The notes below the pieces were generated by a model. It searched no databases and was not told the origin of the DNA. It saw nothing but the letters and a program-made list of their open reading frames with translations. Of a stretch of DNA of 10,350 nt, positions 1 to 5,663 are shown in pieces. The first letter of the stretch is position 1. The number at the start of each line of letters is the position of its first letter. The position numbers and the translations under genes were made by a program. Source of the DNA: an uncultured Blautia sp. (GTDB lineage: Bacteria; Bacillota; Clostridia; Lachnospirales; Lachnospiraceae); NCBI GenBank assembly GCA_900765525.1, contig CAAFRY010000174.1:1-10350 (forward strand), in the 5' to 3' direction.

Positions 1-2
1 AG

Positions 3-18
3 GCGTAGCGGGCTACGC
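3..18. repeat. 7-bp perfect hairpin at left edge
   Basis: GCGTAGC and GCTACGC form perfect 7-bp arms around GG. The element sits 55 bp beyond the helicase stop codon. No good T-run follows on either strand inside the window (TGAGGCTTTTAC on plus; the window ends on minus), so a terminator role is unproven. The motif GCGG-GCTACG resembles sequence at the right window edge read on the minus strand, which hints at a dispersed intergenic repeat. Bases 19-73 hold nothing else that I recognise. Confidence 0.45.
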
Positions 19-73
19 TGAGGCTTTTACAACTGTGCTATCGGAAAAGCAGGCCAGTGAAACGTGAGGATAT

Positions 74-2446
74 TTAAAGTGGATGGCACCAGGATTCTTC
101 CCAGAACTGCCGGATACTCTGGCCCGCCTGGGCTGCACTGCACACCTGGTATCCTCTCCACTCCCAGGGAAACAGCTCCTGATAGGCCCTTTGAAGAAAC
201 CGTTCATCCAAAAGCAACACCACACCCCGGTCCTCTTTGGTACGGATAACCCGGCCGGCAGCCTGCAGCACCTTATTCATTCCCGGAAAACGGTAGGCAT
301 AGTCAAAGCCTGACTGGCCTTTGCGGTCATAGTATTCCTTCAGGATTTCTCTCTGGCTTCCCACCTGAGGAAGCCCCGTTCCCACAATAGCAGCACCTAT
401 AAGCTTTTCCCCAGCCAAATCGATACCTTCCGAAAAGATACCTCCCATAACGCAGAATCCAGCCAGAGAAACCTGTCCTTCCGCCTGAAAGGACTGGAGA
501 AACTCTTCCCTCTCCCCTTCTGACATGGAAGGACTCTGGAGAATACACCGGACCTGAAGTCCTTCCTGCTCTGTCTTTTCCCGGAAGGCCTGATAAACAT
601 CCTCCAGCATACGGTAGGAAGGAAAAAACACCAGATAATTCCCCTTTTTTCCACAAATCATCTGGTAAATATACCCGGCAATCCTCTGAAATTCTTCAGG
701 TGCCCGTCTGGTATACTTACTGCTTACATCTCTAGCCACAATCAGCTTCAGATTTTCTCTTGGAAAAGGTGATGCAGCACAAATAGCATAGTCGTCTGTC
801 CTCATGCTGAAAAGGGAACGATAATAGGCCAGAGGCAGAAAGGTTCCGGAGAAAAACACGGTTCCTCTTCCCTTGTCCAGACATTCCTGAAGATTTTTTC
901 TGGGATTCACACAAAACAAAGTGAGCAGAAAGGTTCCTCCCTCCCCGTAATGGGTGTAAATCACATAATTCTCGTCTGTCAAGTCATACATATTCAGAAA
1001 ATGCCGAACCTGGAAAGAAAAGTCCAGCACCGCCTTCTGTATTTTCTCCTCATGCTCCTTTTCCAGAAAATTTTCCATCTCTGACTGGAGGCTTAAAAGC
1101 TTCAAAGAAAAACCCCCGATATTTTCTAAAACCTGATAGGTGTCGCACTCCCTCTTATATTCCAGCAGAAGCTTATTGCACTGCCTGAGAAGACGGTTCA
1201 GCTTAGGACTGTATTCTTTCAGAGTCCTGGAAAGCTCCAGAAAATCTTCCTTGCACAAGGTCGCACTGTACATCTGTCTTCCCCGCTCCACCAGGTTATG
1301 GGCCTCATCTATGAGGAACAAATAATCCCCTTTCACCCCATCTCCAAAAAAGCGTTTTAAATGCACCTTAGGGTCAAAGACATAATTATAATCACAAATA
1401 ACTCCATCCACCCAGTTAGAAATATCCAGGCACAGCTCATAAGGACATACCCGGTACTTTTCCGCCTGCTCCAGCAAATCCTCCCGCAGATAGGTATCTC
1501 TGTGGTTTAGGATTTCAAACACAGCATCATTAACCCGGTCAAAATGCCCTTCTGCATAGGGACATTTCTGAGGATTGCAGTCCGCTTCCCCCAGAAAGCA
1601 CAACTTCTCCTTAGCGGTAATACTCAGAGTCTTATAAGAAAGTCCATGGTTTCTTAAAATATCAAAGGCTTCCTGAGCCACAGTTCTGGTAATGGTCTTT
1701 GCTGTAAGATAAAAAATTTTATCTCCCAAGCCCTCTCCCACGGCTCTGACTGCAGGGAATACTGCTGCCATGGTTTTGCCGATTCCCGTAGGTGCCTGAA
1801 TAAAAAGCTGCTTCCCCGTGGTAAGGGTATGATACACCCCGGAAACCAGTTCTTTCTGTCCCTGGCGGTAAGGATAAGGGAATTCCAGCCCCTCCATAGA
1901 AGCTTTCCGCTCCTTCCTTCGGGTATACTGAAAATAAGCCCACTTATAATACTCCGCCAGCAGCTCTTCAAACCACTTCTTGAGATAGAACATAGAAAAT
2001 TTTTCCTTAAACCTTTTAATTTCCTCTGTCTCAATCTGGCAGTAGGTCATCTGCACCTCCATTTCACTGCACCCTGTCTGCGTGCCGTAAATATAAGCAT
2101 AACACATAGCCTGGGCCTTATGCACCTGTACCGGTTCCTGAAGGTACGCCAGGTCCATATACACGCCTTTTATTTCGTCAATGGCAGTTCTGTTATCCTC
2201 CTGGATAATACCGTCGGCTCTTCCCTCTATGCGGATAATAAATTCCGGATACTCCTGGTCCCATTTCAAAGGAACCTCCGCCCGATAAGTGGCTTTCATT
2301 TGTTTCTGTATTTTTCTGTGTATCCTGCTGCCCTTCTGCATAGCCTCTTTATCCTGGGCAGCGGTTCTCCTGTTGTCAATGCTGCCGCTTCTCAAAATAA
2401 ATTCCACCAGATTCCGGACAGATATTTTAATGATTTCCTTTTCCAT
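74..2446 (-). CDS. Nuclease-helicase fusion: PD-(D/E)XK domain plus XPD/DinG-type Fe-S DNA helicase
   Basis: Predicted ATP-dependent 5'-3' DNA helicase of the Rad3/XPD/DinG group (COG1199-like), 790 aa. It presumably unwinds DNA in repair or replication-conflict resolution in the cytoplasm. Residues ~35-165 look like a RecB/Cas4-type PD-(D/E)XK nuclease: His43, GRAD with Asp78, DEIK (Glu91, Lys93) and QxxxY (Gln112, Tyr116). The helicase follows: Walker A APTGIGKT (~218-225), a Cys-rich insert (C283, C290, C295, C334, C339) that can hold a 4Fe-4S cluster, DEAH at 380-383, a C-terminal helicase domain with GIFSEGIDL, and motif VI QAAGRVIR (~728-735). I chose ATG at 2446; the frame stays open to a TTG at 2470 but neither start has a strong ribosome site. 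A TGTTAGAAT extended -10-like sequence lies just upstream of the ATG, so a very short leader is possible. Family assignment is secure; nuclease activity is inferred from motifs. Confidence 0.9.
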   Translation of the reverse strand: MEKEIIKISVRNLVEFILRSGSIDNRRTAAQDKEAMQKGSRIHRKIQKQMKATYRAEVPLKWDQEYPEFIIRIEGRADGIIQEDNRTAIDEIKGVYMDLAYLQEPVQVHKAQAMCYAYIYGTQTGCSEMEVQMTYCQIETEEIKRFKEKFSMFYLKKWFEELLAEYYKWAYFQYTRRKERKASMEGLEFPYPYRQGQKELVSGVYHTLTTGKQLFIQAPTGIGKTMAAVFPAVRAVGEGLGDKIFYLTAKTITRTVAQEAFDILRNHGLSYKTLSITAKEKLCFLGEADCNPQKCPYAEGHFDRVNDAVFEILNHRDTYLREDLLEQAEKYRVCPYELCLDISNWVDGVICDYNYVFDPKVHLKRFFGDGVKGDYLFLIDEAHNLVERGRQMYSATLCKEDFLELSRTLKEYSPKLNRLLRQCNKLLLEYKRECDTYQVLENIGGFSLKLLSLQSEMENFLEKEHEEKIQKAVLDFSFQVRHFLNMYDLTDENYVIYTHYGEGGTFLLTLFCVNPRKNLQECLDKGRGTVFFSGTFLPLAYYRSLFSMRTDDYAICAASPFPRENLKLIVARDVSSKYTRRAPEEFQRIAGYIYQMICGKKGNYLVFFPSYRMLEDVYQAFREKTEQEGLQVRCILQSPSMSEGEREEFLQSFQAEGQVSLAGFCVMGGIFSEGIDLAGEKLIGAAIVGTGLPQVGSQREILKEYYDRKGQSGFDYAYRFPGMNKVLQAAGRVIRTKEDRGVVLLLDERFLQRAYQELFPWEWRGYQVCSAAQAGQSIRQFWEESWCHPL

Positions 2447-2537
2447 AACATCTATTCTAACACAAAGCAAGGCTTTGGTGGAAGATTTTTCTTACACAGG
2501 TCCCCTATAGAAAAAGGATCTGCTGCACTAAATCGAA

Positions 2538-2573
2538 ATCGAGAATATTTATACAGGTATAAATATTACCGAT
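2538..2573. promoter_or_regulatory. Long AT-rich palindrome, operator-like
   Basis: AATATTTATAC-AG-GTATAAATATT (2544-2567) is a perfect 11-bp inverted repeat with a 2-bp centre. After a 2-bp mismatch on each side it extends to ATCG...CGAT (2538-2541 and 2570-2573). It lies between the HPr-like gene stop and the helicase start (about 90 bp upstream of the helicase ATG). AT-rich arms and no following T-run argue against a terminator. The symmetry suits a dimeric repressor, and TATAAA within it could overlap a -10 element. Its regulator is not identifiable. The rest of 2447-2610 holds nothing else that is clear. Confidence 0.5.
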
Positions 2574-2610
2574 AGACGTTTAATGCGGCAGCTCCTTTCT
2601 CTTCCTTTTG

Positions 2611-2838
2611 CTAAGCCACTGCGAACTTATTCAAAAAATTATTAAATCTCTCACTCTGGCCATTGCATCTGACGGTCAGCACCCGAGTCAAATCCATGCT
2701 AAATACACCTAATATTGATTTTGCGTCAACAACTACTCGGTTGTAAAAAATATCAATATCGAAGTCGCATTTGCTGGCCTCTTTCACAAAATCCTTTACA
2801 TCCTCCATCGCAGTCAGCTTAATCTGGCGCTCTACCAT
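2611..2838 (-). CDS. HPr-like protein lacking the phospho-histidine loop
   Basis: A 75-aa protein matching the C-terminal three quarters of the HPr phosphocarrier fold of the sugar phosphotransferase system. Residues 17-52 (FVKEASK...VVDAKSILGVFS) align with the HPr helix, strand and Ser46 region; Ser41 of KSILG is the Ser46 equivalent. The GxHARPA loop that carries catalytic His15 is absent: only MEDV stands between strand 1 and helix 1, so the protein is a few residues shorter than normal HPr (~85-88 aa). It therefore cannot relay phosphate through His15. A regulatory role like that of Bacillus Crh (where His15 is replaced) is possible but inferred. ATG at 2838 has ribosome site AGAAAGGA about 9 nt upstream. 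It is a single-gene unit with its own promoter and no visible strong terminator of its own. Confidence 0.75.
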   Translation of the reverse strand: MVERQIKLTAMEDVKDFVKEASKCDFDIDIFYNRVVVDAKSILGVFSMDLTRVLTVRCNGQSERFNNFLNKFAVA

Positions 2839-2884
2839 ACTATCATTCCTTTCTTAAAACAAAGATAGAAACACTGTATTCACC

Positions 2885-2900
2885 TGCAGCACTTGCTGCA
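2885..2900. promoter_or_regulatory. 16-bp palindrome at the HPr-like gene transcription start
   Basis: TGCAGCA-CT-TGCTGCA has perfect 7-bp arms with a 2-bp centre. It covers roughly +2 to +17 relative to the start predicted from the promoter at 2909-2937. This position suits an operator that blocks transcription, or a 5' mRNA hairpin. The TGNNNN...NNNNCA symmetry recalls LacI/CcpA-type operators but lacks the central CG of a classical cre site, so no regulator is assigned. Confidence 0.5.
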
Positions 2901-2908
2901 TTGATTGT

Positions 2909-2937
2909 ATTATGCACTGGCCCTACCAATTTGTCAA
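2909..2937 (-). promoter_or_regulatory. Sigma-A promoter of the HPr-like gene
   Basis: On the minus strand, TTGACA (2932-2937) is separated by exactly 17 bp from CATAAT (2909-2914). That is a perfect -35 and a 5/6 -10. The predicted transcript starts near 2902, giving a leader of about 65 nt before the ATG at 2838. The rest of the gene-free stretch 2839-3138 is very AT-rich and holds only this promoter, the palindrome at 2885-2900 and the terminator at 3062-3105. Confidence 0.75.
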
Positions 2938-3061
2938 CATTTTCCAACAAGGTTTTCCACTGTACGCAGAGTCCTTATTTTCCCTGTTTTTTGTGTATTC
3001 CTCTAATTTTCTTTGTTTTTACCTTTTTCTTTTATAAAGATTACACAACATTTTTCCAAAC

Positions 3062-3105
3062 AAAAAAAGCAGGCTGTGCTTCCAGCAAAACACTTCCCGC
3101 TTTTT
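3062..3105 (-). terminator. Rho-independent terminator after mrp
   Basis: Read on the minus strand, AAAAAGCGGG...GTG pairs imperfectly with CAC...CCTGCTTTTT around a loop of about 12 nt, then runs into TTTTTTT (3062-3068). It begins about 35 nt after the mrp stop codon. The A-tract/T-tract symmetry means it could also stop plus-strand transcription. Two internal mismatches weaken the stem. Confidence 0.6.
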
Positions 3106-3138
3106 CCCGAAAAATTTTTGGATAATTTTACCTGTTTT

Positions 3139-3981
3139 TTACACCTGGGGCAGATATTTTCCGGCTCCTCCCAGATAGGTATTCAGTATGCCGGCAAAGC
3201 TTCCCTGGTCCACAGCCTTGGCCATATCTGCATCCAGAGGCATCTTTCCGATAACCGGAACCTGCACCTCTTTTGCTGCAGCCTCCACCTTGCTCTCTCC
3301 GAATATATAGATTTCTTTTCCGCAGTCTGGACATTTCACATAGCTATAGTTCTCCACCAGGCCCAGTACCGGCACATTCATCATCTTCGCCATATTGTAA
3401 GCCTTTTTCACAATCATCTGTACCAAATCCTGTGGTGAGGATACAATGACAATTCCGTCAATAGGAAGAGACTGGAATACCGTAAGAGGCACGTCTCCTG
3501 TTCCCGGAGGCATATCCACAAAAAGATAATCCAATTCGCCCCATACCACATCTGTCCAAAACTGCTTTACCATATTAGCCAGAATAGGGCCTCTCCAGAT
3601 AACCGGAGCATCTTCCTGGGGCAGCAGCAGATTTACAGACATAACCTTAATACTGTTTCCTGTCTCCATTGGATATATACCGTTATCATCTGCCACAGCA
3701 GCTCCCTTCAGCCCATACATCCTTGGAATGGAAGGGCCGGTGATGTCTGCGTCCATGATACCTACACGGTAACCCTGAAAAGCCATTTCATTGGCCAAAG
3801 AGGCTGTAACAAAAGATTTGCCTACACCGCCTTTTCCGCTGATAACACCGATTACTTTCTTTATATGAGAGTGAGGGTTTAATTGCTCTTTGGGAATTCC
3901 CCCTCCCTTGGCATGACTGCATCCTTTGCAGCTCTCCTTGTCGCAGCTTGTACTGTCACATTGTTTCTTTTCTTCGCTCAT
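3139..3981 (-). CDS. mrp: Mrp/NBP35-type Fe-S cluster carrier ATPase
   Basis: A 280-aa P-loop ATPase of the Mrp/ApbC/NBP35 family, which binds a 4Fe-4S cluster between subunits and delivers it to apo-enzymes in the cytoplasm. The deviant Walker A GKGGVGKS is at 49-56, DADITGPSIPRMYG at 77-90, MPPGTGD at 157-163, and the cluster-binding CxxC (C217, C220) follows the conserved NYSY. The N-terminus holds four cysteines (C8, C13, C18, C21), similar in idea to the extra cluster site of eukaryotic Nbp35, though spacing differs from its CX13CX2CX5C. ATG at 3981 has ribosome site GGAAAGGA 6-7 nt upstream. It follows csoR by 29 nt on the same strand, so the two are probably co-transcribed. Family identity is firm; the specific client proteins are unknown. 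Confidence 0.92.
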   Translation of the reverse strand: MSEEKKQCDSTSCDKESCKGCSHAKGGGIPKEQLNPHSHIKKVIGVISGKGGVGKSFVTASLANEMAFQGYRVGIMDADITGPSIPRMYGLKGAAVADDNGIYPMETGNSIKVMSVNLLLPQEDAPVIWRGPILANMVKQFWTDVVWGELDYLFVDMPPGTGDVPLTVFQSLPIDGIVIVSSPQDLVQMIVKKAYNMAKMMNVPVLGLVENYSYVKCPDCGKEIYIFGESKVEAAAKEVQVPVIGKMPLDADMAKAVDQGSFAGILNTYLGGAGKYLPQV

Positions 3982-4010
3982 CTTTCATCCTTTCCGCCCT
4001 GGCCGGTGTT

Positions 4011-4379
4011 CTATTTCATAAACCGGTCAATGGCCTTGTTTAATTCCTCCAGTGCCTCGTGGTCTCCGCTCTCTATAGCGTCCACGATACAATGCTCGAT
4101 ATGGTCCTGAAGTATTACCTTTCCTGTATTATTGATAGCAGCCTTCACGGCGGAAAGCTGAATCAAAACCTCGCTGCAGTCTCTCCCGTCTTCTACCATC
4201 CGGCGTATGGATTCCAAATGTCCGATGGCCCGGGAAAGCCGGTTCAGAACAGCCTTGGTATGAGTATGTGTATGAGTATGTCCATGACTATGGATATGCT
4301 CATGTCCCTGTTCATGGCTGTGTACAATCTCTGTCCCGTCTTCCAGCACGTGGATATGTGCTTTTTCCTGTTTCTCCAA
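4011..4379 (-). CDS. csoR: CsoR-family copper-sensing repressor with His-rich N-terminal tail
   Basis: A 122-aa member of the CsoR/RcnR/FrmR (DUF156) all-helical repressors, which leave DNA when they bind metal. From residue 42 on it is a normal-length CsoR. C68, H93 and C97 reproduce the C-X24-H-X3-C pattern of Cu(I)-sensing CsoR (C36/H61/C65 in M. tuberculosis), so copper is the likely ligand. Residues 8-40 carry 12 histidines, eight at alternate positions 26-40, an unusual extension that could bind extra metal. The start is TTG at 4379, preceded by ribosome site GGAGGAAGG. A more distal in-frame TTG at 4430 lies upstream of the -10 element at 4410-4415 and so would not be transcribed from that promoter. 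mrp follows after 29 nt. I see no classical G-tract CsoR operator in the leader. Confidence 0.88.
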   Translation of the reverse strand: MEKQEKAHIHVLEDGTEIVHSHEQGHEHIHSHGHTHTHTHTKAVLNRLSRAIGHLESIRRMVEDGRDCSEVLIQLSAVKAAINNTGKVILQDHIEHCIVDAIESGDHEALEELNKAIDRFMK

Positions 4380-4409
4380 TAGTCCTTCCTCCAATCTGGC
4401 ACTCTTCTT

Positions 4410-4437
4410 ATTATAACAAACCCATTTCAAAAAGCAA
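4410..4437 (-). promoter_or_regulatory. Promoter of csoR-mrp
   Basis: On the minus strand, TTGCTT (4432-4437) is followed after 16 bp by TATAAT (4410-4415). The -10 is preceded by TG plus one base, making a perfect extended -10 (TGTTATAAT). Predicted start is near 4403, only about 23 nt before the csoR TTG start. It lies in the gap after the small upstream gene, so csoR and mrp can be expressed apart from it. Confidence 0.7.
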
Positions 4438-4451
4438 CGGGCAAAGGTTCA

Positions 4452-4691
4452 TTAAAATTTAGAAATCGTGTACCTCTGGTGAATAGATGCAGTCATCACG
4501 TCAAAAACCACGGTTCCATCCTCTTTATCTGTACGTTCCAGCTTCAGTTCTTCCTCTGCCTTAAACTTATTTCTCACAAATTCCTCTAAATCCGCATCCT
4601 CAGGAAGCTCCACTTCCTCTATAAAGATGTCTCTCATCTGATTCCCCGGGCACAAGTTAAACATTTCCCGGATAACTTCATATTCTGCCAT
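4452..4691 (-). CDS. Small acidic protein of unknown function
   Basis: A 79-aa protein that I do not recognise. It is rich in Glu and Asp, has one cysteine (NLCPGNQMRD, Cys14), no membrane segment and no signal peptide, so it should be cytosolic. The end half (~50-79) looks like alternating strands (TVVFDVMT, RYTISKF). It is very likely real: ATG at 4691 has a near-perfect ribosome site AAAGGAGG 6 nt upstream and a consensus promoter upstream. csoR starts 72 nt after its stop codon and has a promoter of its own, but read-through into csoR-mrp is possible. A role in metal or cluster handling would be guilt by association only. Confidence 0.7.
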   Translation of the reverse strand: MAEYEVIREMFNLCPGNQMRDIFIEEVELPEDADLEEFVRNKFKAEEELKLERTDKEDGTVVFDVMTASIHQRYTISKF

Positions 4692-4733
4692 AGCTTCCTC
4701 CTTTATGTTGACTTATTGAGTCCAATTTTTCCC

Positions 4734-4762
4734 ATTGTAACATATTTTTGCAAAATCCGCAA
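4734..4762 (-). promoter_or_regulatory. Promoter of the 79-aa unknown gene
   Basis: Minus strand: TTGCGG (4757-4762), 17-bp spacer, TACAAT (4734-4739) with TGT immediately before it (extended -10). The predicted leader is about 35 nt. Its -35 is only 8 bp from the -35 of the divergent xpt promoter at 4771-4799, so the two polymerase sites are back to back. Confidence 0.65.
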
Positions 4763-4770
4763 AAAAGAAA

Positions 4771-4799
4771 TTGCCATTCCAGGAAATATATCGTATTAT
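4771..4799 (+). promoter_or_regulatory. Promoter of xpt
   Basis: TTGCCA (4771-4776), exactly 17 bp, then TATTAT (4794-4799), each 5/6 to consensus. The predicted start is near 4806, leaving a leader of about 72 nt before the xpt ATG. Confidence 0.65.
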
Positions 4800-4815
4800 G
4801 GTAGTTATCATATCC

Positions 4816-4846
4816 GGCTGACTGACAAAATCCGTCAGAAAATGCC
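4816..4846 (+). promoter_or_regulatory. Hairpin in the xpt 5' leader
   Basis: CTGAC occurs twice in an overlapping tandem (4818-4822 and 4822-4826), and either copy can pair with GTCAG (4834-4838); GGC (4816-4818) can also meet GCC (4844-4846). The inner hairpin has loop AAAATCC. At DNA level GGTAG (4800-4804) and CTACC (4846-4850) bracket the whole segment. No T-run follows, so it is not a plain terminator. It does not match the purine riboswitch core often found before xpt. Role unknown. Confidence 0.35.
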
Positions 4847-4878
4847 TACCTCAAACAAAAAAACAGGGAGGAACTATC

Positions 4879-5451
4879 ATGGAGCTTTTAAAAGAACGAA
4901 TTTTAAAAGACGGAATTGTAAAACCAGGAAATATCTTAAAGGTGGACAGCTTTTTAAACCATCAAATGGATATTCCCTTTATCAATGAACTGGGAAAAGA
5001 ATTTAAACGCATTTACGCCGATGTACCCATCACCAAAATTCTCACCATTGAGGCTTCCGGAATCGGAATCGCCTGTATTGTAGCTCAGTATTTCAATGTA
5101 CCTGTGGTATTTGCCAAGAAAGCCCAGAGTCTGAACCTGGACGGAGAAATGTACTGTACAAAGGTAGAATCCTTCACCCACAAAAAGGTATATGATGTGA
5201 TTCTCTCTAAAAAATTCCTGGGTCCTGAGGACCATGTGCTGATTATCGATGATTTTCTGGCAAACGGCTGCGCCCTTCTTGGACTGATTGATATTGTAAA
5301 GACCTCCGGAGCCGTATTAGAGGGTGCGGGTATTGTCATTGAAAAAGGCTTTCAGCACGGAGGAGATATGCTGAGAGAAAAGGGCATCCGTGTGGAATCT
5401 CTGGCAATCATTGACTCTATGACAGACACCTCCCTTACCTTCCGAGAGTAA
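4879..5451 (+). CDS. xpt: Xanthine phosphoribosyltransferase
   Basis: A 190-aa purine salvage enzyme converting xanthine and PRPP to XMP and pyrophosphate in the cytoplasm. The length is close to Bacillus subtilis Xpt (~194 aa). Diagnostic segments are DSFLNHQMD (23-31), IEASGIG (57-63), KKAQSLN (80-86) and the PRPP-binding motif [11 protein letters not shown] (120-130). ATG at 4879 follows ribosome site GGGAGGA with 6 nt spacing. It has its own promoter and is divergent from the 79-aa gene. In Bacillus xpt is followed by the xanthine permease pbuX; here an ECF transporter S component is in that place, after a hairpin-rich gap. Confidence 0.95.
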   Translation: MELLKERILKDGIVKPGNILKVDSFLNHQMDIPFINELGKEFKRIYADVPITKILTIEASGIGIACIVAQYFNVPVVFAKKAQSLNLDGEMYCTKVESFTHKKVYDVILSKKFLGPEDHVLIIDDFLANGCALLGLIDIVKTSGAVLEGAGIVIEKGFQHGGDMLREKGIRVESLAIIDSMTDTSLTFRE

Positions 5452-5511
5452 AATACCCCGATGCAAGCATGCGGGGCATCAATCTGGCGGCGATGCAAGC
5501 ATCGGGGTATT
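5452..5511 (+). repeat. Nested inverted/direct repeat element after xpt
   Basis: It starts within the xpt stop codon context. AATACCCCGATGC (5452-5464) and GCATCGGGGTATT (5499-5511) are perfect 13-bp outer arms. Inside, two shorter hairpins compete with them: CCCCGATGC-AA-GCAT-G-CGGGG (5456-5476, one bulged G) and CGATGC-AA-GCATCG (5491-5504). GCATC (5476-5480) can also pair with GATGC (5492-5496). CGATGCAAGCAT thus occurs twice as a direct repeat. No T-run follows (TAGACCC), so a simple terminator is unlikely. The composition and symmetry look like a REP/MITE-type dispersed intergenic element. Bases 5512-5595 hold only a weak TATTCC/GGAATA inverted pair (5532-5562). Confidence 0.6.
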
Positions 5512-5595
5512 AGACCCTTACGGCAGGCCTATATTCCCCTTGGCTCGTTGCTGGCAGGAATAAACTGGACTGGTCAAACTTTCAAAAACTGGCTC

Positions 5596-5624
5596 TTTCA
5601 ATATAGCCATCTATCCTGTATATT
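5596..5624 (+). promoter_or_regulatory. Candidate promoter of the ECF S-component gene
   Basis: TTTCAA (5596-5601), 17-bp spacer, TATATT (5619-5624). The -35 is weak and the -10 is good. The predicted start is near 5631, giving a leader of about 33 nt that includes ribosome site AAAGGAG. Read-through from xpt is an alternative. Confidence 0.35.
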
Positions 5625-5663
5625 GTAGAAAACAAAAAACAATATTAAAGGAGTAAAGAAGCT

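Noticed and set aside
1829..2575. 248-codon plus-strand open frame opposite the helicase
   Set aside because: It lies antisense to conserved helicase and nuclease motifs, has no ribosome site or recognisable domain, and its product looks like a reverse-frame shadow.
2561..2597. Leader peptide after the HPr-like gene starting at ATT behind AAAGGAG
   Set aside because: The ribosome-like site is real but the only frame is about 11 codons from a rare ATT start; no further support.
2901..3125. 74-codon hydrophobic open frame in the gap between the HPr-like gene and mrp
   Set aside because: It starts with TTG without a ribosome site and overlaps the HPr-like promoter and the mrp terminator; its Phe-rich content reflects AT-rich DNA.
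4380..4430. Longer csoR start at TTG 4430 (17 extra residues)
   Set aside because: It lies upstream of the extended -10 element and lacks a ribosome site; GGAGGAAGG precedes the TTG at 4379.
4795..4878. Purine riboswitch before xpt
   Set aside because: The conserved core and three-way junction with two loops cannot be found on the plus strand.
4716..4988. 90-codon plus-strand frame overlapping the xpt start
   Set aside because: It covers both divergent promoters and overlaps xpt in another frame; the xpt ATG has the clear ribosome site.
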